Program-made: the position numbers and the translations under genes
In this document: piece by piece, positions 22,871-34,175 of the stretch
How the letters are laid out: every line of letters begins with the position of its first letter
Numbering within the stretch: the stretch's first letter is position 1
NCBI RefSeq assembly: GCF_933775445.1
Contig: NC_065873.1
Coordinates: forward strand, 11,098,001 to 11,162,000
Source of the DNA: Argentina anserina
Taxonomy: Eukaryota > Streptophyta > Magnoliopsida > Rosales > Rosaceae
DNA: 64,000 nucleotides
Direction: 5' to 3'
The notes under the pieces: generated by a model
Told to the model about the DNA's origin: nothing
What the model saw: the letters and a program-made list of their open reading frames with translations, nothing else
Database searches by the model: none

Positions 22871-24284
22871 GCAGACTCCCGATAGAGATTGAGAAAGGAG
22901 AGGACTAGTGACTTTCCAGTGTCAGTTGGTCTCATGTTTGCTTTCCGAGTGGACGTTGTTTTAAATATAAATTTACATGGTTTGGTGTTTGTAAGATGTT
23001 GTATGTTTGTTATTGACCAGGGGTTGGGCGGTTACGGTATAAGATGAGCTGAAAGCTCCAGGGTCGATCGATGTTATGTGTCCTAATGCCTCATAGACGA
23101 CGTCTTTATGAATTGTATAGGTTGTGATTTATTATTGTTGATGCCTGAATTTGTTTTAAATGATGTAGATGCCATTTTGACTGGTGGAGCAGATGGCTCC
23201 AGGTGTTGATGTGGAATTGTTATTATTAGAAGTGTCGTTTTTGTGCATGTATGGTTAGCTACTTTCAGGGGAAACTATGCCGAAATTTTGGTATGTCTTC
23301 TTTGATAGTGTTCCCTGCCCGACTCGCCCTAGATGTTAGGCTATTTTAGGTAATCTCTTTTTGACAGTGGTCCTATTTGTTGAATGTTCTGCTTCACAGT
23401 ATTGAATCGATGCGACACCATCGATTATTTAGAGTTGAGTTACGAGTGGAGAACTCTTGAAAGAAATATTTGGAGTATCGAGTAACAAGGGTAGTACGCA
23501 TTTTGATATGTGGTATAATATCTGTATTTTGTAACATCCTTGGTCAGGTTAATAGTGTGGTTGGACCATTTATTGACCTGGGTATGTCCTGGAAGGTCAT
23601 GATTTTCATGGATGAGGGTCGTTCACAAGGAATGAAGTATTGAGTTAGTATGTTCCGGTGATACTTGGTGAACGATATGTTAAGGGTAATGATTTTATCT
23701 ATTTGGCATTTAAGATACGTCCCTTCGAGAAGTGGGCATAAACCTTTTGTTTTACGTAAATTTCGAGGGCAAAATTATTTTTCTTTAGGAGGGGAGAATT
23801 GATACGCCCGAACCTTTTTTATTTGTATACTGTCGTTAAGTGTAAAGACTATAAATATTGACTTTTTTATACGTACGTTTTTGGGGAAACTTCATTCACA
23901 TAAGTTGTCGGGTTCGTCGATACAAGTTCGTGGACACGTGGCATGCCCAAATCGAAATTCATATGAAAAATATATGAATCAAAAATGGTATGGGGTATTT
24001 TTGGGAAATAATATAAATAGGGGTGAAAATCTGAAAAAGGGGGGAAATCAGAAAACATCGGGTCGGATACTGTTCACCCGAGAGAAAACCCAGAAATCTT
24101 CCAACGGGCCGATCTCCGCCGTCGGGTCACCGATCGACGTGCCACCGGTCCCGTTCGAACCGCCTCGCCATTCCCCGTCGATCTGTACCGAAATCATGGG
24201 ACGCCAACCACTATGCAGAGAGCTGCGACGACCGAAATCATGGGACTCCGACATTCGTGAACAGTACCGACCTAACTTTCTGAT

Positions 24285-24515
24285 TGTTATCCCCATTTTT
24301 CTATTTAATTCCTATATTTATACTATTTTCCAAAAATGTCCAAATACATTTTTTGATTCATAACTTTTTCATATGATCTCCGATTTAGGCGTGCCACGTG
24401 TCCACGAATTTGTATCGACGAGCCCTACAACTTTCGTGAATGAAGTTTTTCTGAAAAACTTATGCATTAAAAAGTCAACTTTTAGAGTCGCTACACTTAG
24501 TACGACTCTCAACAT
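24285..24515 (-). repeat. Inverted fragment of the same LTR family
   Basis: Read on the minus strand, this segment repeats the early part of the adjacent LTR: AAAAGTTGACTTTTTAATGC, GGGCTCGTCGATAC and CGTGGACACGTGGCACGCC correspond to 23856-23950. With LTR2 it forms an imperfect inverted repeat of about 230-bp arms centred near 24170. Confidence 0.85.
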
Positions 24516-25183
24516 GGGAAGAAGGCAAAATGATTCGGGTTGCAACAGCTTAACGGTCAAAGGAATTTTATGACAGTTTTGGATTCTTGGAATGAATGAA
24601 ATTATTAATGGTTGAGTGAAATGTCATATGCTTTCAAACTGGGTTAAGTTGTTGGTTTTCTGGGTTTAAGGATTTATGGTTTTTGAGGTTTAAAATTAAG
24701 GGTTTTCTGTGTATAGAGATCTGACAACTTTCCATCCAACCTAGCTGTGTTCCAAGGCTTATTAAGATCTGGAATCAACTTCAATATCGTCACATCTACC
24801 CACCCTTACACTCGAATCAAACCCTTACACTCACATCTACCCACTAGGTCGTTCTGACCCAAACCACAACCTCTCCTGATCCATCTGAACCTCACCTCCC
24901 AACTCCCTACCCATGTTATTTCCTCCTTCATGTCAAAACCATGTTAGCAAAACTTATGAAAATTGGAGGTGAGCATCACGCGGTATGAAATTGAAATTAG
25001 AATATCACAATGGTAGTTTTGTAAGGACATGTATCAACTTGGTTTTTCCATTGAAGTTGAGGCATTGATGCTTGTTTTGCCTCTTACCTAACAAGGTTAA
25101 CATGATTATTTTCTCGTTCACGTCACAGCCACGCTAACTAAATGTTGGCTATCGTCTCCATGATTTAGTTATGTATGAGGTTG
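24516..25183. other. Unclassified intergenic sequence
   Basis: AT-rich; no exon, repeat or transposon end identified. It is the left flank of the next LTR element. Confidence 0.35.
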
Positions 25184-25188
25184 ACATT

Positions 25189-25585
25189 TGTTAATATCAC
25201 ATCCTTTATGGGGCTAAAACATCGGAGTTACTCGCCTTGCACTTAGGTCCCAGAGCCCTATTCCATTACTTTGAGTCCAATTAGGCCCAAAGGCTCGCTA
25301 CATGCATTATTAGTCTTGTAAAGGTTGTTTGGTAATTTTAGTCACCACACTCTTTTTCTCCTCTAAGTAGACATCTCCACTCTACAAATTGGTAAGCCTC
25401 TATTCTCCACTTTTTACTTCTACGTACTCTACATCATCATGTAACTGACATAGGCATTGGAGGGTTGAAGGCCAGCCATCCCGGTCTACTCCCTTAATGC
25501 CGTTTTTCTCATGATTGTCGGAGATGGTGTGCTTTCCCGTGATACTCAAGATTCTAGCTATGTCGGAATCCGAGAGCATCATATA
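25189..25585 (+). repeat. 5' LTR of the LARD-like element
   Basis: Shares TATGGGGCTAAAACATCGGA and GTAAGCCTCTATTCTCCACT with the 3' LTR. The 3' boundary is placed just before the primer-binding-like motif and could be off by a few bases. Confidence 0.8.
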
Positions 25586-26653
25586 TCGGCGCTAGAAGGA
25601 TCTAATCTCAGTGGCTACACCCACAGCTCTCTGCGAGCAACTCTACCATTTTTCTGGAAATTTTTCTTTTCCACCCAATTTCTCATACTTTTCTGGGTTT
25701 CACCCTCTGCGGGTAGCGGAAACTCAAAGTTTGTTGATTTTCTACTTCAGCGGTTTTGATTTGTAGAGGCTTTAAGAGAGAGCAAGTAGATTTGAGGTTT
25801 TCTCTATCCTCCACCACTTTTCTACAATCAATTTCTTAGTTACACCACGCCATCACAAGCTCCACGACCAAAGCACCATCAGAAACTCAGGGGCCAACTC
25901 CTTTGGATACCCAAAATGCAGCTATGAAAATCCAGGGGTCTCCCATCACTTCTAGCTCCACTCTTCGCCAGCACTATGAGTTACAAGTTCACGCGTAGCG
26001 GATTAGAGAAATGCATAGCTCTGCCTAACAGTCCAATGCGCCAAACCTCACAACCTCCTAGCGCCAACTCAAAGCCAACACTAGGGGATTGACCAGCACC
26101 ATCACCGGTGGCATGACAAAGAACCACAACATCCAACTTACAACCAATAAGCTACTAGTTTCTTCAAATTGAAAAGAAAATGCCGGACAGAAAAAATAGA
26201 TCTCACCCGGAGCTCTCACAGGCTGTCCGCTTCATCTCCCGGCTGGAAATGTCTTAACCCGGCTGACCGGCCCATCACCTATCCGGCTGCACTCCATACT
26301 ATTAGAACCCCGCATCCGCCTCTTTTTCTTGGCCTGGAAGCAACTCTATCCCAGCCGAATGCTCTTTCACCTTACTATAACTGCCCTAGCCGAATACTCC
26401 ACCTAGCTACAACTGCCTCGATCGGATGCCCCGTACCCCGGGCTGCTCCTTCACCCGACCACTCTCTCCTAGCCGGATGCTCTGTGCCCAGACTGCTCCC
26501 TCAACTAGCCTGGATGAGCGCCTCAACTCTCATCCGACTACTCTCAGCGAGAAGTGGTAAGCTCATGGCTGGCTATCAAGGGCCAAGCTCGTCACACTGC
26601 TGGTGATGAATCTGAAGATATGAAAAAGTTACTCAAGTCTCATTCCCCGAAGA

Positions 26654-28276
26654 GGTTCTGATAAGAGCACTTTATGCGACGTTCTTAACATGTTTTTACC
26701 TCCATTTGTACTTTACTAGCCCTTATTATTGTAGTATTGAGTCATTGAGTCGAGTTAGGAGTCTAGGGTGGCGTTAGTTGCATTTTGGTGATAAAACGGG
26801 TGTAAAACGCAGAAATTGTCGAGAGTATTATAGAGTAGTATTCCTTGTCGAACTAGGAAACCTAGTTGGGTTAGGATTTTTATTATTTGACATTTTCTGT
26901 AACATTTGTGATTTATATTTATTATTTTCTTTCCTTATTTTCAGAATTAAATGTGAGATAATGACTTGGAAATTAAGGAAAGAAAGAGGAAGAAGGAAAC
27001 AAAAGAAGAAAAAGGAAGGAGAGAACTAAGAGATAATTCTGAATAATGCATGTGGCCTAGAAGAAGGGAGAATGCATGTGACCAACAAAGATGATCATCA
27101 TTCAATCGAGAAGCAAAGAAAAAAAGAAAAAGGAAATAGTGAATTAGCCCATTACCATGCAGCCCCTCTCACCTATTCCTTTATAAATAGCATGTCATTT
27201 CTACACATTGATATCACCTCTCAATCATAAAGCTAAGCCAAACCTCCGCCAAAATACATTCAGGAAATTCAAGCCAGAAACACCATCCATCACCACCACA
27301 AACCGTGTTCATCCCTTCCATCCTCCATAATCGAATTTATCATCCTTGCCGAATCCTTCAAGGTTTCTAAAGTGTGATTCATCCATGGCTTGTATTTTAC
27401 TCTTTTGTTTTATGATTTTTGCGATTTCTATGTGTGGGTTATTGAATGTATTTTTTGGTTTTATATATGAAGAACATAATTTCAGACTTGTTTGGTTTTA
27501 TGTTTTAATTGTATAAATTATGTTTATATATGGATGTCGTGTATAATGATGATTAGGAGCAGTAGGGTTTTCGATTTATATTTAGGTTTTATTTTGATTA
27601 ATTCTTTGAACTTGTGCATCTAAATCAATGCTTGAGGAAGCCACGGCCATGGCTCTTCTTGGGTTGCGATTTCATTCACCAAAGTAGTCTTTGACCGAGT
27701 TATGCACTTCGTGTCTCAATTATTGCTACTTATATAGGGCTTTGATAGTTCTTGGAATTTGCATGCTTAAACATGATGAGTGACGCCATGCATGTTTATA
27801 TGTCTCCAATTTGACTTAATGTGTTTATGTGCTTTTTTGTGTTTAACTAATACGCTTCGTGAAGTTAGACTCTTTTTAGCATATGTTTAGGATTGAACGG
27901 TTCGTTGATTCTAAATAATTATGAAGTCTTAACGATTAGATGAACCGCTTCGGGCTCTAATTAGAATTGGAATTAAGATGAACTTGGATTGATTCGAAAT
28001 ATACTTGCTGCCTCTTAGTTGTTTTGTGCGTGTCTTACATGTTCATGAGTAGATTTCGTGTTTGGTAATGTGATGAGTGGTAAATCAATTGTATATAAGT
28101 AATTTATGATTTATTTTCAGTAGTAATTTTATAATTAATCTCAAATCCCCCAATAACATGATAAGTTTTGAGTCCCCTTTGATTCCCCGGACTGAACGAT
28201 CCATACTTATTCTATATTAACGATGATATTTTACAGAGTTTATTATAGACGTTCCAAGTAACGATCTATCAAGTTC
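26654..28276 (+). mobile_element. Nested solo LTR, TGATA..TATCA family
   Basis: Spans 26659-28271, starting TGATAAGAGCAC and ending CGATCTATCA. Flanking pentamers are GGTTC (left) and AGTTC (right), a target-site duplication with one mismatch. It is closely related along its length to 18792-20755. It lies inside the non-coding LTR element, so it inserted later than that element. Confidence 0.88.
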
Positions 28277-29254
28277 TTTGAAGAAAATTGGAATTGGAAG
28301 AAGGATGGCAAAATCCAAACTGATATTGAATACAATCCTGTTAATTTTCAATCGAGAGACTCAATCTGATTATTGACTCAATAGTGGTCCACCTAAAGTT
28401 TCTTGCTGATGTCCTCACTTTCTACATGAATGCATTGGAGAAGTTATTTCACCCCGTGTTAAATGAAACGCAGACGTTCAAATGAAACGGCTGTAGAGGA
28501 ATAAGAATTATATTGGTCATGACAAACTTGGGCCTGGACTAACACTGACTGTTTTAGGCCCAAATCCTAGTACTAGTCAAAGAAAGCGTTCCTATATGAC
28601 CTAACACTCTCCATCAGTAGCATCGCCATTTCACTACCTCCGCCAAAAGCATGCAAAAATGAGCGGACACATTCTATGCTTGTTGTTACTCTATTCAATG
28701 ACTCTAGGCCGCCACCACATACATAATACGGCTACATATGTCATGATTACTATGAGCTTTATGGGTACGTTTTTTCTTACCAGCACACATGTATTTCTCT
28801 GATGAGATACAACTACCACCGGGAGCCTTTTTATATGAACAATAAGAGTTTTGTCAGGGCTCAATGACCGACATGGAATCCCGTACATTAACTCTATTAT
28901 TTCTATTATACTTATGATGTCTTCAGCGGCTTCCCATACGTTTTTTTCTTACACTATTAATTGAGTTATTGCCATGAAAACACCATGACATATGTGCCAC
29001 ATCATTCTTAAACATGCTTGCTATGTGTGTACATACATGGTTAACACTAAGCGGTGATGCCTCTCGGCTAACACCTAAAATGTTACACCAAATAGCTACT
29101 CTCATGTTGATTTCCTACGACATATCTCCATGCATACTCTTTATGACTACTATTCATCATTCTTAAATGATTATTGATTGCCCTTATTGGTTATTGTACG
29201 CTTACGGGTCATGGTTACACCTCTCGTTTATATTTTCCCACCATGTCCCGGACG

Positions 29255-29385
29255 AATAGCCATATTAGCGGATGCCCCGACTACTCTAGAAAGCCTCTGG
29301 GCCTAGCACTGGGATCTCGGATACATCGCCAATTCACGGATGCCCCGACTGCTCTAGCTAGCCTCCGGGCCTAGGCTCAGGGAGA
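29255..29385. repeat. Two-copy tandem repeat, ~67-bp spacing
   Basis: CGGATGCCCCGACTRCTCTAG followed by GCCTCYGGGCCTAG occurs at about 29270 and again at about 29337, within the LARD-like interior. Confidence 0.75.
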
Positions 29386-29564
29386 CCATACCATATGGCT
29401 ACACACCTATGTTGATCCCTTACGGCTTGTCTCTATGTGTACTCCTCCTGACTACTTTTCATGCTTAATTATATAATTGTCTTTGTTGGTATTTTTACAT
29501 ACTTACTTGACTTACTCTCTTTTATAGTCACTCTCTCTACGGGCAGTTCGTTTATGTGGTTGCT

Positions 29565-29705
29565 CCCCACAGTTTACTCTCCACCAGCCCTAGCACCCAT
29601 AGTTTACTCTCCACCGGTCCTAACACCCACAACTTACTCTCCACAGGTTTTAACACCCACGGTTTATTCTCCAAAGGATTCCGACACCCAAATATACTCC
29701 AAATG
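29565..29705. repeat. Minisatellite, ~30-bp unit
   Basis: Five diverged units of the form AGTTTACTCTCCACCGGTCC followed by TAACACCCAC run head to tail. Their translation gives a repeated YSPPVLTPT-type peptide, an artefact of the repeat. Confidence 0.88.
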
Positions 29706-29884
29706 CGGTGTCCTGACACCATTTAAAACCAACTATGGCAAGTGTGCACACTCCCCGGTACGGTTTCTATTTCCAGCCACCCGGGTGAGTACTTATACTC
29801 CCCGTCCCGGCTTCTACCCCTCCACCCGAGCGGGTGCATGCACACCACCATGACCCTGAGACCGGGGAACTCCTGCATCCTACC

Positions 29885-30080
29885 CACCGCGTATACTCAT
29901 CACACATCACCATATGATCCCCTTGGATCATGCACACATCGCCATATCATCCCCCGGATCATGGCCACACATTATATACGCCGCCACATGTTCCACCGGA
30001 TCATAATCACATGTTGCCATATGACCCCCCGGAGTATGGCCACACATTGTATACGCCACCACATGTTCCCCAGAATTGTA
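29885..30080. repeat. Degenerate tandem repeats of CCATATGATCCCCCGGATCATG type
   Basis: Repeated GCCATATGAYCCCCCGGA and GGCCACACATTRTATACGCC blocks; a composite repeat of about 76 bp is present roughly twice, with shorter partial units before it. Confidence 0.75.
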
Positions 30081-30324
30081 ACATTCGTCTCTATGTCTTT
30101 ACTTTGGTCCTCCCCTAGGACTATACGTATATCCTCATACGATCTCTCTGGGACCTCGCATCATTGCACATGATTTTGTCCACCCGGTCACTCCCCTCTC
30201 TTGCATTGGGACTGGTAGTGCCGCCGTTAGTGCTCTGGCACTCGTTTAGGCTCGCACTCCCGATGTTTCCTTGTTGATAAATTCCCCACCCAAGAGAGTC
30301 TCTTGACCGGGAACTTTGGGGACT

Positions 30325-30701
30325 TGTTAACATCACGCCCTTTATGGGGCTAAAACATCGGAGTTACTCGCCTTGCACTTAGCTCCCGAAGCCCTACTCC
30401 ATTACTTTGAGTCCAATTAAGCCCTCATGTAAGGGCAGTTTGGTAATTTCAATCACCACCTCATTTCTCCTATAAATAGACATTTCCACTCCACAAATTG
30501 GTAAGCCTCTATTCTCCACTTTACTCCTATGTACTCTACATCATCATGTAGCTGACTTAGGCATCAAAGGTTAAAGGCCGGCCAACCCAGTCTTCTCTCT
30601 TAACGGCATTTTGCTCATGATTTTCAGGATTGTCGGAGATGGTGTTTTTCCCGCGATAATCAAAATTCTAGTCCCGCCGGAATCCCAAAGAATTATAAAC
30701 A
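30325..30701 (+). repeat. 3' LTR of the LARD-like element
   Basis: 377 bp, starting TGTTAACATCACG and ending ATAAACA, directly followed by the ACATT target-site duplicate. Its end lies about 800 bp upstream of the STOP1-like 5'-UTR exon end. Confidence 0.85.
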
Positions 30702-30706
30702 ACATT

Positions 30707-31400
30707 CATCATTGGTTGACAAATATACCTTTTTGTTAGTAAGCTTATCCAGTTGATCGGCGATTTTCCAACTAACATTTTCTTAAGCTTTCGTTTGGAC
30801 TTTTTGTTCCGCCCATACCTATGTCAAACGTTCCCTTGTTTCTCTGAATTTTTCTCCTTACAGTTTTGCCATTTCAATTGCTTGATCCCCGATTTGAAAT
30901 TGTGAGTTCGGATTCATTTTGAATTTTTTTTTAATTTTGAAAAAAATGGTGAACATGACATCCTTAAGACTTCGGGTCCGGGTCTAGTTCGGTGCGTCCA
31001 CATGTACCCGTATGGTATGTAATTAGACGTTGCAGCGTGCACACAAGTGTAGTCCATACTCTCGGCATCCCACAATTTACGATTGTGTCTTTGTTTTCTT
31101 TAATTAATACATATTAATTTATTTTGTTGGTGTCAAATAAATTAGGTGTTATTTGGCACAATTTGTCTCTAAGCTTCCTCTGTTGGGGTTGTGTGTTTTA
31201 CTTTGTTTTTTCTTCTCGAAGCATCCTGGTAACTTACCAAGTAAAACCGCCACCGGGCATCCCAAGTCCATATCATATACCAAAGTCAACTTTTGCAATC
31301 TGGGCAAACGGGTCTTCTCGCGATCAATCAAATCATAGGCGACAAATGGACGGCCTGATTCACATGGTTGACGGGCATAGCTGGGACCCGAAACTCACCC
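30707..31400. promoter_or_regulatory. Upstream region of the STOP1-like gene
   Basis: Intergenic DNA between the LARD-like element and the STOP1-like 5' UTR. No clear TATA box was recognised near the expected start; the leader near 31395-31450 is pyrimidine-rich (CTCCTCTCCCTTTTCTTCTC). Short open frames at 31124-31426 have no domain support. Confidence 0.4.
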
Positions 31401-31504
31401 CTCCTCTCCCTTTTCTTCTCTCGTAACAGAGATTTCTCCTCTCCAGTTTGGCTTCCTCAACTATGAGTCTCTAACACCAGACCAGAGCCGCCATCTTCAA
31501 TCTG

Positions 31505-32070
31505 GTAACTTTTCTTTTTCCCTGTTCTAGACTTCTTAGCCTTCTCTCTGTTCATTGCTCCAACTTGTCTTTCAGATTCTGATTGATTATGCTGTTTTTT
31601 TTTCTTACATAGCTTTTTTTTGTGTAGACTATAGAATCTTATCCCTTTTTTTTTCCTTGTTTCACTGATATTGATTCTGAGTTGCCAATTAGGACTTGAT
31701 ATTTTTTGTGGGATTTTGGGTTCCTTAGTACATGATTTACAGATGAAATGACTGATTTTACCTACTTAGCTCTACTCAGAAAGATTCAAGCTTTATGCTG
31801 TACAATAATAGAAACAAAAAATCCGGATGCTAGCCATATTGAACTCAGAGTTTTGGGATCTTCTATGATTTGATCCCTGATTTTTATTGAGAATTAAACA
31901 TACAATGAGTTTAAATTCGATATTGTTTCCTGCATACAACTTATTGTTCTTATGGTCAATTTACTGATCCAACTACTTTTTAGTTCAGCTGTTGTTTGCA
32001 ATGAACTGTGATCGAATTTTCTGTCATCCCGTATTAATTTTGGTTGGGTGTTTAATTGTTTTCGGCTCAG
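31505..32070 (+). other. 5'-UTR intron of the STOP1-like gene
   Basis: A donor (TCTG|GTAACTTTTC, 31505) and a polypyrimidine-poor acceptor (CGGCTCAG|CTG, intron end 32070) bracket T-rich DNA, leaving a 26-base leader before the ATG at 32097. The prediction rests on splice consensus and composition; transcript data would settle it. Confidence 0.65.
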
Positions 32071-32096
32071 CTGTATAAGCTAGCAAAGTTTGAGTA

Positions 32097-33689
32097 ATGG
32101 ATCGTCAAGATAAGGTTTGTGCAGACATCTGGGCAAAGGATTTAAGAAATAAGACTTGCTTGGATCGGCCACCTTTTACTGATTTCAGTGCACAGCAGCA
32201 TCAGAACAAGTGGGAAGATCCCTCTATTTTGGATTATGGTATTAGGATTGAACCATCCTTCCAGAAACTCAGCCAGCCGTCGGAGGATCAAACTTCACTT
32301 ACTTGCAACTTAAACACTGAGAAAGCAATTGCAGGCGGAGAAGATGTACAGATGAATGACGTCCTCCATTCCAGTAAGATTCAGGAATGGGATCCGAGTA
32401 CAATGTTAACCAATCTTTCCTTTATGGAACAGAAGATCCATCAGCTCCAGGATTTAGTGCATTTGATTGTTGGCCGGAGAGGACAAGTTCTAGGACGACC
32501 TGATGAGCTGGTGGCTCAACAACAGCAGCTCATAACGGCTGATCTTACTTCAATCATAGCTCAGTTGATCTCTACGGCAGGTAGTCTTCTTCCATCCGTC
32601 AAGCAGACCCTTTCCTCTGCAACATCTTCTGTGAGACAGTTTGGCCAGCCTGGTGGTGCATTTGTTTCTGCTGGAGCAGGAACTGAAGCTACTGTTAATT
32701 TGCAAGTTAATAGCGGAAGCAAGTTAAGTGAGCAACCCAACCAAATTGACTCAATCAGTAACTATGGGGCTGAGCTAAACTACACCATTGAAGAACATGA
32801 ATCAAAAGATGAAGAGGATGCTGATGAAGGCGAGAACCTTCCACCGGGTACTTATGAAATCTTACAGCTAGAGAAAGAAGAAATTCTTGCACCACATACT
32901 CATTTCTGTGCTATATGCGGAAAGGGATTCAAGAGGGATGCAAACTTAAGGATGCACATGAGAGGTCATGGAGACGAGTACAAAACCGCGGCTGCACTAG
33001 CAAAGCCTAACAAAGATTCTAGTTCCAAGCCAACACTCATCAAAAGGTATTCATGCCCTTATGCTGGTTGCAAGCGGAACAAGGATCACAAGAAGTTTCA
33101 GCCTTTGAAGACCATTTTATGTGTAAAAAATCACTACAAGAGAACCCACTGTGACAAAAGTTACACTTGCAGCAGATGCCACACCAAGAAATTCTCCGTT
33201 ATTGCAGATCTCAAAACTCATGAGAAGCATTGTGGTAAGGACAAGTGGCTTTGTTCTTGTGGCACAACCTTCTCCAGGAAAGACAAGCTTTTTGGACATA
33301 TTGCACTGTTCCAAGGCCACACTCCTGCCATTCCCCTTGACGAAACAAAAACAGCTGTTGGGGCATCTGAACATAGGGAAGATAGTGAAGCACCAAACAG
33401 AGTTAGTGAAGCACCAAACAGAGTCGATAGCATCAACTTCAATTTTGGCTCCACTGTTCCAAGTGGTGGTGGTCTAGTTCAGAATCTTATGGATGTGAAA
33501 GAAAGTGTTGACGATCCTGCCAGTTATTTCTCGCCGTTGAATTTTGAGACATGTAATTTTGATGGCCTTCATGAGTTCCCTCGACCCCCATTTGAAGATT
33601 CCGAGAGTTCATTCTCATTTCTCATGCCAACGTCCTGTAATTACACTCACAAAACTGGGGGTGAGTCAAATTCCAAGCATGTTGAGTGA
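32097..33689 (+). CDS. STOP1: STOP1-like C2H2 zinc-finger transcription factor
   Basis: A single intact coding exon of 530 residues. The N-terminal half includes a coiled-coil-like segment (about 107-125), then an acidic linker [12 protein letters not shown] (240-251) leading into [20 protein letters not shown]. Four zinc fingers follow: ZF1 C271/C274/H287/H291; ZF2 C320/C325/H346/H351; ZF3 C358/C361/H375/C379 (C2HC type); ZF4 C386/C388/H401/H408. This set and the [19 protein letters not shown] segment are diagnostic of the STOP1 family. STOP1 is a nuclear activator needed for root tolerance to protons and aluminium, controlling genes such as the malate channel ALMT1 (family knowledge). A 7-residue tandem duplication (SEAPNRV twice, 430-443) lies after the fingers. 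It converges on the PS1-like gene. Full length, no lesions; some plants also carry STOP2-type paralogues, so orthology is not proven. Confidence 0.95.
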   Translation: MDRQDKVCADIWAKDLRNKTCLDRPPFTDFSAQQHQNKWEDPSILDYGIRIEPSFQKLSQPSEDQTSLTCNLNTEKAIAGGEDVQMNDVLHSSKIQEWDPSTMLTNLSFMEQKIHQLQDLVHLIVGRRGQVLGRPDELVAQQQQLITADLTSIIAQLISTAGSLLPSVKQTLSSATSSVRQFGQPGGAFVSAGAGTEATVNLQVNSGSKLSEQPNQIDSISNYGAELNYTIEEHESKDEEDADEGENLPPGTYEILQLEKEEILAPHTHFCAICGKGFKRDANLRMHMRGHGDEYKTAAALAKPNKDSSSKPTLIKRYSCPYAGCKRNKDHKKFQPLKTILCVKNHYKRTHCDKSYTCSRCHTKKFSVIADLKTHEKHCGKDKWLCSCGTTFSRKDKLFGHIALFQGHTPAIPLDETKTAVGASEHREDSEAPNRVSEAPNRVDSINFNFGSTVPSGGGLVQNLMDVKESVDDPASYFSPLNFETCNFDGLHEFPRPPFEDSESSFSFLMPTSCNYTHKTGGESNSKHVE

Positions 33690-33771
33690 CTCTGTTGACT
33701 GCTTGGACCAGGAGTATCATTCTCTGTAACGATTTAGGTGATCCCCATGTATTGTGATTTCTTGAACGTGA

Positions 33772-33777
33772 AATAAA
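33772..33777 (+). terminator. Candidate polyadenylation signal of STOP1-like gene
   Basis: AATAAA lies 82 bases after the stop codon, in an AT-rich context. Confidence 0.55.
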
Positions 33778-33780
33778 TTA

Positions 33781-34175
33781 TCTATTGATTCTCTGTAACA
33801 CCCAAATGGGACTCTTGTTATCCATCTACTTTTCTTTCTTTCGTTTATTTGGGAGGATTGGAACACAATGACATCACTGGAAGCAACTCGGACCAAACAA
33901 TGCGAACATCATCAGAACTCATTTTTGTATAACCTGTTGCACCTCACTAGTGCTGTAATTTGAGCGCACAAATTACATAAAAAGGCGATGAATCTCATTC
34001 TATGCACGAATTTCATTTTATCTAAGCTTCAAACATATATTGCATCATGTCTATAAGAATGTAGAATATGCCATTCATGCTCATATCAATTGCATTGTCA
34101 AGTGCAATAGAAGCAACAGATTAATCAGCAAAGCAGTCAAGCTATTGCAATACAGGCTAAAGAGTGTTAGCTGAT
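33781..34175. other. Convergent intergenic spacer STOP1-like / PS1-like
   Basis: About 400 bp between two 3' ends. It is expected to hold both 3' UTR tails. No gene or repeat seen. Confidence 0.6.

Larger units (their letters stand above)
20927..24240 (+). mobile_element. Short non-coding LTR retrotransposon (PBS and PPT present)
   Basis: LTR1 spans 20927-22093, from TGATACGCCCC to GTGTTTCA. Two bases later comes a perfect initiator-Met primer-binding site, TGGTATCAGAGC (22096-22107). A polypurine tract (AGGAGGGGAGAAT, 23787-23799) immediately precedes LTR2, which begins TGATACGCCC at 23800 and follows LTR1 until about 24240, where it is broken. The 1.7-kb interior has no gag or pol; it holds a minisatellite. 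This fits a non-autonomous, truncated element mobilised in trans when it was active. Confidence 0.88.
25184..30706 (+). mobile_element. Large non-coding LTR element (LARD-like), TSD ACATT
   Basis: LTR1 (25189 to about 25585) and LTR2 (30325-30701) are about 0.4 kb each and start TGTTAAYATCACRYCCTTT. The element is flanked by ACATT at 25184-25188 and 30702-30706. Just after LTR1 lies CGGCGCTAGAAGGATC, a primer-binding-site-like motif of the GGCGCTAGAAGG type seen in plant Gypsy elements. Before LTR2 is ACTTTGGGGACT, a candidate polypurine tract. The interior shows no gag or pol domain. It contains minisatellites and a nested solo LTR (26659-28271). It was probably mobilised by a partner's proteins. 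Confidence 0.88.

Noticed and set aside
26169..26606. 145-residue plus-strand open frame inside the non-coding LTR element
   Set aside because: Proline/serine/leucine-rich translation, no domain, no splice or start context; it lies in an element interior that otherwise has no coding signal.
29461..30173. Plus-strand frames with repeated YSPPVLTPT and HTSPYDP motifs
   Set aside because: Created by 30-bp and ~76-bp tandem arrays inside a non-coding LTR element; resemblance to extensin-like repeats is superficial.
33117..33477. Frames on both strands overlapping the STOP1-like gene
   Set aside because: Alternative-frame shadows of the zinc-finger coding exon.
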